The position numbers and the translations under genes are program-made. The notes beneath the pieces were generated by a model. That model ran no database searches and was not told the origin of the DNA. It worked only from the letters and a program-made list of their open reading frames with translations. 64,000 nucleotides of DNA from Thalassotalea_H sp040779345 (lineage in GTDB: Bacteria > Pseudomonadota > Gammaproteobacteria > Enterobacterales > Alteromonadaceae): assembly GCA_040779345.1 (NCBI GenBank), contig JBFONU010000006.1, positions 62,001 to 126,000 on the forward strand, written 5' to 3'. The number at the start of each line of letters is the position of its first letter. Positions within the stretch are counted from its first letter, which is position 1. This document shows, piece after piece, positions 1 through 8,958 of the stretch.

Positions 1-1532
1 GATGAATCAGCGAGATCTAAAGCATAAAAGGCTTCGGTCACTGCGGCTTGGTCAACTTGAGAAGTAAAATAAATATTTTCTCTGTCCCAATAATGTCGTT
101 GTAAATTATCATCGGCAAACTCTAATGCTTGGGTTACAACAAAATGGCGACCAGAAAAACTTACATAACGCAAAGGCTCATATTCAATCGTTTCATCAAC
201 AATTTCTATGATGGAATTATCGATTAAATTAATGCGATACCTATGAGTGACAACAGTTGTTGTTTCATCATCATTGACTAGGGTTTCATCCGCTTTTGCT
301 AAGAGACTATTGCCATCAGGGTGGACGATAAATTGCTCTAATAATGTATTTGCAGGGGAAACATCAAGTGTTGTTATTAATTGAGCAGTATATTGATGAT
401 AAACCTTGAGTTGATTATTCTCTCCAATATAAACATGCGGGTAGAGAGGAGAATTAACTAACGCATTATTATTGAGGGTTAAGTCAGAAAGTGTGATGTT
501 TTCACTTTTTTCATTCGACTGATAAAACGAGACATTGATTAATTCTGCCATTACGTTTTCGTCGATAGTATTATCATTATTTAATGCATTAATAGTGATG
601 ACGGCATTATTTTGAGTTTGAGTAAAACTGACATCGTCTTTAACACTCACCATAAGTTCATTTGCATCGTTTATTTGTGATAAAACTAACCAATCAACAT
701 CACTACTTGCTCGCCAGTTAATAGGTGTTGGGCTATTGGTATTGATGGTTAATGTTTTGGCTGTCGCATTAATATTGGCCAGTTTACTGAATGATATCGT
801 TGATTGATTGCTATAAAGGTAATGCCTATCTAAGCCCAGTTCTACGGGGATGTTTTTGCTATCACCTGTCGTAGATTCAGTTAATATAATATTGGCTTGA
901 TAAAGTTTGCTTTCATCTAAATTGGCTATATCGGGTGTGAGGGTAATAACGCTATCGCCTGTTCCTGAAGTAACATCTAGGCTTAGCCAATCGACATCAG
1001 TTTCAGCAGTCCATTGGTTAGATTCACTGGAAATGGATAACGTTTGTGCGGTAATTTCGCTATCACCTAAGGTGCCGCTAAAACTAACTAATGTTTTATC
1101 CGTTATTAATTGCCAAACTAGCAGTGAAATATCGATATCATGATGCACTAAATTAACTTTATCGACATCGCCAGTGGAGAGACGAAGCTTTGTGGTATAT
1201 AAATCGCTAATAATATTATCTACATTAACCACATCTACATATAAGGTTGCAGTTGTATCTGTTACATTTTCTGTTCGATAATTTAACCAACCTACGGCTT
1301 GGCTGTCAGGTGCATATCCCACTAAAAGCCCGTTACCTTGAAATGTAATATCAACTTTAAAGCTGTCATCTGAAACTTTTAAAAATTCGTTCGCAAAAAC
1401 TATAGTGCTAGTATTGGCTGAAATCGCATATTTTTCTGACTCATCAACAGAGCTACCACCACATGCTTGCAGAATAGAAGCGACAGTGAAAAATAAAGTT
1501 ATTCGGATAAAATTGTACAGATGTTCCGTCAT
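1..1532 (-). CDS. BACON-type repeat lipoprotein (partial, C-terminus outside window)
   Basis: About 510 residues are visible and the frame is open to the window edge, so the C-terminus is missing. The N-terminus has a hydrophobic signal segment ending in the lipobox LQAC with Cys24, followed by Gly-Gly-Ser-Ser, so it is a likely outer-membrane or surface lipoprotein. Two similar blocks contain W-x4-DVDWL, around residues 174-183 and 273-282. This resembles the W-rich core of BACON (carbohydrate- or mucin-associated, Ig-like) domains. Later residues look like a beta-propeller or repeat region. The ATG at 1532 follows an AGGGA ribosome site. The gene is divergent from recX. The function is unknown. 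The BACON assignment comes from motif resemblance only. Confidence 0.7.
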   Translation of the reverse strand, partial: MTEHLYNFIRITLFFTVASILQACGGSSVDESEKYAISANTSTIVFANEFLKVSDDSFKVDITFQGNGLLVGYAPDSQAVGWLNYRTENVTDTTATLYVDVVNVDNIISDLYTTKLRLSTGDVDKVNLVHHDIDISLLVWQLITDKTLVSFSGTLGDSEITAQTLSISSESNQWTAETDVDWLSLDVTSGTGDSVITLTPDIANLDESKLYQANIILTESTTGDSKNIPVELGLDRHYLYSNQSTISFSKLANINATAKTLTINTNSPTPINWRASSDVDWLVLSQINDANELMVSVKDDVSFTQTQNNAVITINALNNDNTIDENVMAELINVSFYQSNEKSENITLSDLTLNNNALVNSPLYPHVYIGENNQLKVYHQYTAQLITTLDVSPANTLLEQFIVHPDGNSLLAKADETLVNDDETTTVVTHRYRINLIDNSIIEIVDETIEYEPLRYVSFSGRHFVVTQALEFADDNLQRHYWDRENIYFTSQVDQAAVTEAFYALDLADS

Positions 1533-1749
1533 ACATTTCCCTATTGTTGTTAACAGCTTATCGGGTATCATTTTTCTAATATTTTGCGTGATTATTTTGC
1601 TAATGTAAAAACTTATCATAATTTAATCATCAATTATGATTTTTTATTGACTTGTAGGTAGAATAGTTAGATGTTTTACACTAAATTGGCTAGCTTGATT
1701 AATCGATAAATTTTTAGAGAGACGCCAAGCTAGGAAAAAACCATAAATT

Positions 1750-2205
1750 TTGAATAAAGTTATCTTACATAAAGGGATTGATTTACTCTCTCGACGTGAG
1801 CATTCAGTGCAAGAGTTACGAAATAAATTACGTTTGCGTGAATTTCAGCATGATGAAATTACTCCTGTAATCAACTACCTCGTTGAGAATGATTATTTAA
1901 GTGAATCTAGGTTTATCGATAGTGTCTATCGAACAAGAGTCAACAAAGGTTATGGTAAGCGATTTATAGAAAATGAGCTGGCGCAAAAAGGTATTTGCCA
2001 AAGCGATATGAATAATGTAGCGCAAACCCTTGATATTGATTGGTATCATCAAGCTGAAATTGTTTATAAAAAGCGATTTAGCCAGCGTGAAATTATCGAC
2101 CAAAAAGATAAAGCAAAACGGATCAGATTTATGCAATATCGTGGTTTTACAACAGATGAAATAATGACGATATTAAATGTAGCAGAAAACAATAATGAAA
2201 TTTAG
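1750..2205 (+). CDS. recX: RecX regulatory protein
   Basis: 151 residues, close to the usual RecX size. RecX caps RecA filaments and limits recombinase and coprotease activity. The family pattern is visible: a helical N-terminus with LLSRREHSVQELRNKL, then YLVENDYLSESRF, then RVNKGYGKRFIENELAQKGI, and a C-terminal RFMQYRGFTTDEI. A stop (TAA at 1744) lies two codons upstream, so the start can only be TTG at 1750 or ATT at 1747. An AGGA lies about 14 bases upstream, which is a weak spacing, so low translation is plausible. recA, the usual upstream partner, is absent; the upstream neighbour is an unrelated divergent lipoprotein gene. alaS follows, as it does in E. coli after recA-recX. Confidence 0.88.
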   Translation: MNKVILHKGIDLLSRREHSVQELRNKLRLREFQHDEITPVINYLVENDYLSESRFIDSVYRTRVNKGYGKRFIENELAQKGICQSDMNNVAQTLDIDWYHQAEIVYKKRFSQREIIDQKDKAKRIRFMQYRGFTTDEIMTILNVAENNNEI

Positions 2206-2255
2206 TTAGTGGTACTCACTAGCAATAGTATTAATTTTAACTTTTGGATATTCCC

Positions 2256-4880
2256 ATGATTAAAACCAGTGCCGATTTGAGAAAGGCATTCTTAGATTTT
2301 TATGCCTCTAAACAACACCAAATAGTGTCTAGTAGTTCGCTTGTGCCCGGTAATGATGCAACATTACTCTTTACCAATGCCGGTATGGTGCAATTTAAAG
2401 ACGTATTTTTAGGTGCTGAGAAAAGAAGCTATTCACGTGCAACTTCTTCACAACGTTGTGTACGTGCTGGTGGTAAGCATAATGACTTAGAAAATGTAGG
2501 CTATACCGCACGCCATCATACCTTTTTTGAAATGTTAGGTAATTTTAGTTTTGGTGATTACTTCAAAGAAGATGCCATTTGCTATGCATGGGAATTTTTG
2601 ACCAAAGTATTAGGGCTGCCTAAAGAGAAATTATTAGTCACCATTTATGAAACCGATGATGAAGCTTATGATCTATGGGCGAATAAAATAGGGGTGCCTG
2701 CAGAAAAAATTATTCGCATCGGAGACAAGTCAGCAGATAAAAAGTTTGAGTCAGATAACTTTTGGTCAATGGGCGATACTGGTCCTTGTGGTCCTTGTAG
2801 TGAAATTTTTTATGATCATGGTGAACATATTTGGGGAGGTCCTCCAGGCTCTCCAGAAGAAGATGGTGATCGTTTTATTGAAATTTGGAATATTGTCTTC
2901 ATGCAGTTCAATCGTCAAGCTGACGGTGAAATGCACCCATTGCCTAAACCGTCAGTTGATACCGGCATGGGCTTAGAGCGAATTGCGGCAATTTTACAAG
3001 GTGTGCATAGCAACTACGAAATTGACATTTTTCAAGGGCTAATTAAAGATACGGCTAAGTTATTAGGGTGTGAAGATTTAGCGCATAAATCGTTGCGCGT
3101 AATTGCCGACCATATTCGTTCTTGTAGCTTTTTGATTGTTGATGGTGTCATGCCAGCAGGTGATGGACGAGGTTACGTCTTAAGACGAATTATTCGTCGT
3201 GCCGTACGACATGGCCATAAATTGGAAGCAAAATCACATTTCTTTTACCGTCTTGTGCCTTCTTTAATTGAGCAAATGGGCGATGCTTATCCTGAATTAG
3301 TTGAGCAGAAACACATAATCGAGAAAATTTTAAGAATTGAAGAAGAGCAATTTGAAAAAACACTCGATCGAGGTATGGCGTTGCTGGAAGACATTTTAGT
3401 TGACTTAGATGGCGATACCATCAAAGGTGATGATGTATTTAAACTTTATGATACTTATGGCTTTCCAGCTGATTTAACCGCTGATATTGCACGAGAGCGT
3501 GAGTTAAAAATTGATGAGAATGGCTTTGATATCGCGATGAAGCAACAGCGTGAACGTGCGCAACAAGCGAGTCAATTTGGTACCGATTATAACGAGCAGT
3601 TAAAATCAGATAAACAAACTGCATTCAAGGGCTATAGTAACCATTCTTATTCAGCAACAATCGTCGAGCTGTTCAATAATGAAGGTACGGTAAACGTATT
3701 AGAAGCAGGCTGTTCAGGAGTGGTTGTTTTAGATAACACCCCATTTTATGCTGAATCTGGTGGTCAAGTAGGGGACAGTGGTCTCATTATTACCGATCAA
3801 GGTGAATTTGAAGTAACAGATACGGTAAAAGTAGGCAACGCTTTCGCCCATAGAGGTATTGCAAAAACTCAAATCCAATTAAATGCTCGCGTAAAAGCTG
3901 AAATAGATACCACACGCCGTGCCGCTATCATTAAAAATCATACGGCAACCCATATTTTACATGCAGCCCTTCGTAAAGTGTTAGGCGAACATGTGACTCA
4001 AAAAGGTTCATTGTGTGACGCTGAAAAACTGCGTTTTGATTTTTCTCACTTTGAAGCCGTAACATCGACAGAATTAAATGAAGTCGAGCGTTTAGTGAAT
4101 CAGGAAATTCGTCAAAATCACATCCGTGATACCAAGTTAATGCAAATTGACGAAGCAAAAGAAAAAGGCGCAATGGCGCTATTCGGTGAAAAATATGATG
4201 ACGAAGTACGAGTTGTTACCTTAGGGGACTTCTCCACTGAGCTTTGTGGTGGTGTACATGTTGATCGTACCGGCGATATTGGTCTTGTTAAACTGGTTTC
4301 CGAATCAGGTATTGCTGCTGGGGTAAGACGTATCGAAGCAGTTTCAGGGGAAGGAGCATTAGCCTATATCGAGCAGCAAGCGAATACCTTGCAATCAATC
4401 GCTGGTATTGTGAAATCTGATGTTGCAGGCGTCACTGATAAAGTAGAACAAGTGATGAGCAAGAATAAGCAACTTGAACGTGATATTGCCACCTTAAAAC
4501 AGCAATTAGCGGCTCAAGCAGGCTCAGACCTTATTAATCAAGCGATAGAGATTAACGGTATTAAAACGTTGATTGCTGAACTTGATGGAGTGGCTTCAAA
4601 AGATCTGCGTGGCATGCTTGATGAACTCAAAGTTAAAATTGGCTCAGGCATCATCATGCTTGCTACAGCGAATGAAGGTAAGGTTGGCCTAATTGCTGGC
4701 GTAACTAAAGATTTAATAGGTAAAGTTAAAGCGGGTGAATTAGTCAATATGGTGGCTCAACAAGTTGGCGGTAAAGGTGGTGGGCGTCCTGATATGGCGC
4801 AAGCAGGTGGAAGTCAGCCTGAAAATATCCCGCAAGCTTTATCATCCGTGAACGAATGGCTATTAGCTAAATTAAGTTGA
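2256..4880 (+). CDS. alaS: Alanyl-tRNA synthetase
   Basis: 874 residues from the ATG at 2256, nearly the same as E. coli AlaS (876). An in-frame TTG at 2244 would add four residues but matches the family less well. It charges tRNA-Ala in the cytoplasm. The class II aminoacylation core is at the N-terminus (about 1-240). The editing-domain zinc ligands are visible: HTATH (His562, His566) and CGGVH (Cys664, His668), which align with the E. coli set. The C-terminal C-Ala domain ends with GGKGGGRPDMAQAGG. It follows recX by 50 bases and is closed by a strong hairpin terminator. Confidence 0.98.
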   Translation: MIKTSADLRKAFLDFYASKQHQIVSSSSLVPGNDATLLFTNAGMVQFKDVFLGAEKRSYSRATSSQRCVRAGGKHNDLENVGYTARHHTFFEMLGNFSFGDYFKEDAICYAWEFLTKVLGLPKEKLLVTIYETDDEAYDLWANKIGVPAEKIIRIGDKSADKKFESDNFWSMGDTGPCGPCSEIFYDHGEHIWGGPPGSPEEDGDRFIEIWNIVFMQFNRQADGEMHPLPKPSVDTGMGLERIAAILQGVHSNYEIDIFQGLIKDTAKLLGCEDLAHKSLRVIADHIRSCSFLIVDGVMPAGDGRGYVLRRIIRRAVRHGHKLEAKSHFFYRLVPSLIEQMGDAYPELVEQKHIIEKILRIEEEQFEKTLDRGMALLEDILVDLDGDTIKGDDVFKLYDTYGFPADLTADIARERELKIDENGFDIAMKQQRERAQQASQFGTDYNEQLKSDKQTAFKGYSNHSYSATIVELFNNEGTVNVLEAGCSGVVVLDNTPFYAESGGQVGDSGLIITDQGEFEVTDTVKVGNAFAHRGIAKTQIQLNARVKAEIDTTRRAAIIKNHTATHILHAALRKVLGEHVTQKGSLCDAEKLRFDFSHFEAVTSTELNEVERLVNQEIRQNHIRDTKLMQIDEAKEKGAMALFGEKYDDEVRVVTLGDFSTELCGGVHVDRTGDIGLVKLVSESGIAAGVRRIEAVSGEGALAYIEQQANTLQSIAGIVKSDVAGVTDKVEQVMSKNKQLERDIATLKQQLAAQAGSDLINQAIEINGIKTLIAELDGVASKDLRGMLDELKVKIGSGIIMLATANEGKVGLIAGVTKDLIGKVKAGELVNMVAQQVGGKGGGRPDMAQAGGSQPENIPQALSSVNEWLLAKLS

Positions 4881-4903
4881 TGCAAAGTCTTAGATATTTC
4901 CAT

Positions 4904-4931
4904 AAAAAAGGAGCAATTAAGCTCCTTTTTT
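4904..4931. terminator. Bidirectional terminator between alaS and tolC
   Basis: An A-tract plus GGAGC pairs across a six-base loop with GCTCC followed by seven T. The stem is symmetrical with A and T tracts on both sides, so it can end alaS on the plus strand and the convergent tolC on the minus strand. Confidence 0.9.
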
Positions 4932-4945
4932 ATCAGTTTTTTTCG

Positions 4946-6223
4946 TTATTTTACGGTAGATAAACCTTGATTGATGTCATTAACATCTTTCTCAGAGATA
5001 GTACCAGCGGCACGCTTAAGTGCTAGAATTGCTTGGATATAATCATAACGGGTTGACGATAAGTTACGTTTGGCGTTAAACAGATTACGTGTACTATCAA
5101 GCACATCAACAATGGTACGAGTACCTACTTCAAATCCAGCTTCTGTGGCTTTTAATGCACTTTCTGCTGAGACAACCGATTGCTCTAAAGCTTTAAGGGC
5201 TGAAACGGTTGCGATCACCGTATTGTAAGAATTACGCGCATTACGAACAGTGTTGCGGTGGGTTTGTTCTAAATCTTGGCTTGCCGCAACATAGTTACTT
5301 TGTGCTTGTCTTACTCTACTTGATACTGCACCACCAGAATAAATTGGCACTTTTAAGGTAATTGCTAATGAGTTTTTATCTGTGATGTCGTCAAATTCAG
5401 AGCCGCCAAATTGTCCTGAAAATCCAATTGTTGGATAATGACCCGCGCTAGCAATATTAATATTTTCTTTCGCAATATCCACCCCGATTTTTTGCGAAAT
5501 TAAGTCTAGGTTTTTCGCTTCAGCTGTTTTTTGCCATTCATTGGCGCTATCGGGAATCGGACGAGAGGCACTAAAACGTTCAGTATTTAAGGCTTTTAAA
5601 CTTCGTGGATAAATATTAGTGATCACACGTAATGCTTCTTCAGCGTTAAAGACATTGTTTTCTGCACGAATAACCGAGGTTACCGCATTATCATATTGAG
5701 CTTGAGCTTCATGTACTGCCGTTACAGCGGTTAACCCTACTGAGTAACGCTGTTTTGTTTGTTCGAGTTGACGTTCAATTGCTGCTTTTTCAGCTTCAGC
5801 AAACTCTAAATCATCTTTGGCACTTAATACGTTAAAATAAGCTTCTGTGACTCTGACTATCAAATCTTGTTTTGATGATTGCAGGCTAATATCACTGCGA
5901 TGCGCTGATTTTTTCGCATTATCTAAACGTAACCAAGAATCATGATGGTACAGCTCCATCGATAGCGATAACCCATACGAGTTACCATAACTATCGTCAG
6001 AAAATTGTGTTCTACTTGCACTTCCTGATATAAAAGGAAGTAAGGTTGAACGAGCTTGGGTGATATCTTCTTTTGACGCATTAAACTGAGCCTGTGCTTT
6101 TAACACTACTGGGTCATTGGCTTTTGCCTGCTCATACACTGAAAGTAAATCTTCAGCGTAAGACAACGTACTACTTGCGGCACAAGCTATACTAATTATT
6201 ATAGAGGTAATTGTTTTTTTCAT
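4946..6223 (-). CDS. tolC: TolC-family outer-membrane efflux channel
   Basis: 425 residues with a clear signal peptide (MKKTITSIIISIACAASS, cleavage after SYA). TolC trimers form the outer-membrane and periplasmic tunnel for RND, MFS and ABC exporters and type I secretion. Typical features are visible: VYEQAKANDPVVLKAQAQ at the mature N-terminus, two similar halves rich in Ala, Gln and Asn, TKQRYSVGLTAVTAVHEAQ in the first half and the matching EAGFEVGTRTIVDVLDSTR in the second. It is shorter than E. coli TolC (493), mainly at the C-terminal tail. It is divergent from nudF, the same arrangement as in E. coli, and separated from it by 177 bases that must hold both promoters. Confidence 0.93.
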   Translation of the reverse strand: MKKTITSIIISIACAASSTLSYAEDLLSVYEQAKANDPVVLKAQAQFNASKEDITQARSTLLPFISGSASRTQFSDDSYGNSYGLSLSMELYHHDSWLRLDNAKKSAHRSDISLQSSKQDLIVRVTEAYFNVLSAKDDLEFAEAEKAAIERQLEQTKQRYSVGLTAVTAVHEAQAQYDNAVTSVIRAENNVFNAEEALRVITNIYPRSLKALNTERFSASRPIPDSANEWQKTAEAKNLDLISQKIGVDIAKENINIASAGHYPTIGFSGQFGGSEFDDITDKNSLAITLKVPIYSGGAVSSRVRQAQSNYVAASQDLEQTHRNTVRNARNSYNTVIATVSALKALEQSVVSAESALKATEAGFEVGTRTIVDVLDSTRNLFNAKRNLSSTRYDYIQAILALKRAAGTISEKDVNDINQGLSTVK

Positions 6224-6400
6224 GTTTAAGCAATTCCTTGTGTATGCTATTTATATTCTTTTAATTATGTTTCTATCCTACATGGACAAAGGATTAAGCT
6301 AAATAAAATAAGTGTTTACCCACGCATTCTAGTGTAACAAAATGTTTAAATCTATTGCGTTTGTAAACTTTACTCACATTTACTTTACTTTTGACACATT

Positions 6401-7036
6401 ATGCATAAATTTTGGCCAGTAGAGAAAGTCTTACGATTTTCTCATCAAGATATAACCGTTCATCAGAACATTACGCGTTATCAAGGTTTTTTTAAGTTGG
6501 ACGAGTATCAAGTGAGCCATCAACGATTTGATGGCACTGAAAGTGAGATATTATCCCGTGAAATTTTTGAACGAGATGATGCGGTTGTGTTGATCCCTTA
6601 TGATCCTGTTCGTGATCAAGTGATATTAATTGAGCAGTTTCGCCCAGGTGCTATTCGGGCAGGAGATACGCCATGGATGCTTGAATTTATTGCCGGGATG
6701 TTTAAAGAGGATGAGCAGCCGATCGATGTCGCCATAAGAGAAGCCAAAGAAGAAGCGAATATTGATGTGTCAGCAGATAAAGTCACTCAGGTGATGAAAT
6801 ACCTTTCAAGTCCTGGCGGGATGAGTGAGGCTATTATGATGTATTTGGCTGTGATAGATAGTGAACAATGTGGTGGTGTTTATGGACTACAAGAAGAAGG
6901 GGAAGATATCCTCGTTCATGTGATGAAAAGAGCTGATGCGATGACGCTGTTATCTGAGGGTAAAATAGCTAATGCAGCAACGATAATTGGGTTACAATGG
7001 TTAGAATTAAATTATCAAAACATCGACAATAGCTAA
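6401..7036 (+). CDS. nudF: ADP-ribose diphosphatase (Nudix)
   Basis: 211 residues, as in E. coli NudF (209). It hydrolyses ADP-ribose to AMP and ribose-5-phosphate. The Nudix box runs from Gly99 to Ile121 with Glu105 and REAKEE at 113-118. The usual Gly near the end of the box is Asn120 here. The segment IEQFRPGAIR before the box and LSSPGGMSEAIMMYLA after it are typical of the ADP-ribose branch. It is the first gene of a compact operon (nudF-yqiB-cpdA-yqiA-parE) with gaps of 17, 9, 26 and 82 bases, an order known from E. coli. Confidence 0.93.
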   Translation: MHKFWPVEKVLRFSHQDITVHQNITRYQGFFKLDEYQVSHQRFDGTESEILSREIFERDDAVVLIPYDPVRDQVILIEQFRPGAIRAGDTPWMLEFIAGMFKEDEQPIDVAIREAKEEANIDVSADKVTQVMKYLSSPGGMSEAIMMYLAVIDSEQCGGVYGLQEEGEDILVHVMKRADAMTLLSEGKIANAATIIGLQWLELNYQNIDNS

Positions 7037-7053
7037 GTATTACAGAGGTATTA

Positions 7054-7515
7054 GTGACGAATCAATTAAATAAAACATCAGGATACAAGCCAAACTTATC
7101 GAGTTTGATGAGTCTTTGTGATGTTAATTATATGATGATGCTTCGTCTGTTAGCCGATAACGTCAGTGTTGGTGATACGCGGCGTTTTTTTATTTCTGAT
7201 TTTCTATCATATACTCTTGTAGTGAATGAAGTGACTCGCTATACCTCTTTAGTTACCATGAGCCAGGACGCGACTATCAAGAGTAAACCATTAGTGAATT
7301 TATTACGTCCCAAAATGGTGATTCGCTTATATCACGATGCCCGTATGGCTGAAGTTGTCAGTAATCAGGATATACATCAAGTCAAACCCCGTTATGACTA
7401 CCCGAATAAAACAATGCACCTTCCTGATGAAAAGCAACAAATTAATGTCTTCCTTAAAGAATGGCTTCAACTCAGTCTTCAGCTTGGGCAAACACGTTTA
7501 GCGACGGTTGAGTAA
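7054..7515 (+). CDS. yqiB: DUF1249 family protein YqiB
   Basis: 153 residues beginning at a GTG 17 bases after nudF. No biochemical function is established for this family. The conserved N-terminal YKPNLSSLMSLCDVNYMMMLRLL and the MVIRLYHDARMAEV segment identify it as the YqiB/DUF1249 family, which sits between nudF and cpdA in many gammaproteobacteria. There is no signal peptide or membrane segment, so it is probably cytoplasmic. The near-contiguous spacing to both neighbours implies co-transcription and translational coupling. Confidence 0.9.
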   Translation: MTNQLNKTSGYKPNLSSLMSLCDVNYMMMLRLLADNVSVGDTRRFFISDFLSYTLVVNEVTRYTSLVTMSQDATIKSKPLVNLLRPKMVIRLYHDARMAEVVSNQDIHQVKPRYDYPNKTMHLPDEKQQINVFLKEWLQLSLQLGQTRLATVE

Positions 7516-7524
7516 TTAAAAACC

Positions 7525-8271
7525 ATGAAAACACGTTTTGTTCAAATTTCTGATTGTCATTTGTATGCCGATAAAAATACGCGACATCATGGGGTAAATG
7601 TCTTTGATAATTTAAGAAATGTCTTGAAAAAGATCAAACAATTGACAGATATTGACTTCATCATTTTTACGGGGGACTTAACACAAGATCATAGTGATGC
7701 GTCCTACCAAAACTTTGTTGAAGCGCTTGAACTTGAAAAAATAACTTTGCCATTATATTTCTTAGCGGGTAATCATGATGATCCGCAGCTGTTCAGTCAG
7801 TTTTTTATTGCCCCCCCGTTTAATGATGCGAATATTATTGAAACATTATCTTGGCAAATACTATTAGTAGACAGTAAAAGTGATACTCCTTCTGGTTATG
7901 TGAGTATAGCGGAGTGTGAGCGCTTACTTAGTCTTGTGGATAACAAGAAAAACCAAATTATTTTTATGCACCATCATATCAAAGATGTCGGTTATTTTAT
8001 CGATAAACACGGCTTGAAAAATCAACAAGATTTCTACGCAACATTGAGTGAAATAAAAAATTTAAAAGCGCTAGCCTGTGGTCATGTCCATAATAGTCTA
8101 GCGTTATCTGTCACTATAATGGATAAAAATATCCCTTTCTTTACTTGTCCAGCAACTTCCATTCAATTTGCCAAAACGACAAAGCTAGACAATTCAGGTA
8201 AACCTGCTGGCTTTAGATTATTTGACTTATACGATGATGGTGCTGTTGAAAGTCAGTCGATATTTCTTTAA
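7525..8271 (+). CDS. cpdA: 3',5'-cyclic AMP phosphodiesterase
   Basis: 248 residues of the class III cyclic nucleotide phosphodiesterase (metallophosphoesterase) family. It lowers cAMP and so tunes CRP-dependent genes. The metal-binding motifs appear in order: SDCHLYAD near residue 9, FTGDLTQDHS, LAGNHDD, FMHHHIKDVG and CGHVHN. The ATG lies nine bases after yqiB. It is somewhat shorter than E. coli CpdA (275) but keeps all metal ligands, so activity is expected. Confidence 0.93.
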   Translation: MKTRFVQISDCHLYADKNTRHHGVNVFDNLRNVLKKIKQLTDIDFIIFTGDLTQDHSDASYQNFVEALELEKITLPLYFLAGNHDDPQLFSQFFIAPPFNDANIIETLSWQILLVDSKSDTPSGYVSIAECERLLSLVDNKKNQIIFMHHHIKDVGYFIDKHGLKNQQDFYATLSEIKNLKALACGHVHNSLALSVTIMDKNIPFFTCPATSIQFAKTTKLDNSGKPAGFRLFDLYDDGAVESQSIFL

Positions 8272-8297
8272 TTCAAATATCTAGGGCTTAGAGCGAT

Positions 8298-8876
8298 ATG
8301 AAAAAAAGTAACTTGCTATATATTCACGGTTTTAATTCATCACCTTTATCAAGGAAGGCAGAATTAACCAAACAATATATTATTGATAATAACATTGACG
8401 TTAAGTTTCATGCCCCACAAATTTTATCTTCCCCCAATAAAGCGATCTGCCAATTAGCGCAAATAATTACCTCTGCACCTCAACAATATTGGTGCTTAAT
8501 GGGGTCTTCTTTAGGGGGATACTTTGCTTCGTATCTTGCTGAAAAATTTCAACTCAAAGCGGTACTGACTAATCCTGCGATAAGGCCATTTGAGTTGCTT
8601 ATTGATTATTTAGGTGAGCAGAAAAATCCCTATACCCAAGAAATTTATCAGGTGACTAAACAGCACATGTTTGACTTAGAAACTTTTTATAGCGAAAAAA
8701 TAATTGAAAAACACTACATGGTGATGGTACAAACAGGTGATGAAGTGTTAGATTATCAACAAGCAGTCGACAAATATCAAAATTGCCAATTAATTGTTCA
8801 ACAAGGTGGTGATCATAGCTTTGTTAATTATGAAGATATGCTACCCGCAGTGATGAAGTTTTTAAATCTGCAATAA
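8298..8876 (+). CDS. yqiA: YqiA esterase (alpha/beta hydrolase)
   Basis: 192 residues, as in E. coli YqiA (193). It is a small cytoplasmic alpha/beta hydrolase with esterase activity on acyl-CoA or short-chain esters in E. coli; the natural substrate is unclear. Visible elements are the oxyanion loop LYIHGFNSSPLS (about 7-18), the nucleophile elbow GSSLGG with Ser71, the acid region QTGDEVLDY and the catalytic His in GGDHSF. A short 8-base inverted repeat (8894-8910) lies between this gene and parE but has no T-tract. Confidence 0.92.
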   Translation: MKKSNLLYIHGFNSSPLSRKAELTKQYIIDNNIDVKFHAPQILSSPNKAICQLAQIITSAPQQYWCLMGSSLGGYFASYLAEKFQLKAVLTNPAIRPFELLIDYLGEQKNPYTQEIYQVTKQHMFDLETFYSEKIIEKHYMVMVQTGDEVLDYQQAVDKYQNCQLIVQQGGDHSFVNYEDMLPAVMKFLNLQ

Positions 8877-8958
8877 CTCAGGTATTGGTTTACCACCTTT
8901 TGAAAAGGTGAAACGAATATTGGTACATTCAACTATATAAAGTTATCAGAATAGCGTT

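Noticed and set aside
3439..3624. Antisense open frames in alaS, parE, parC and dctM
   Set aside because: They lie wholly in coding regions of clear families, have no ribosome sites and read as low-complexity shadows.
8894..8910. CACCTTTT-G-AAAAGGTG hairpin between yqiA and parE
   Set aside because: No T-tract follows and the operon continues; it may be an attenuator but cannot be supported.
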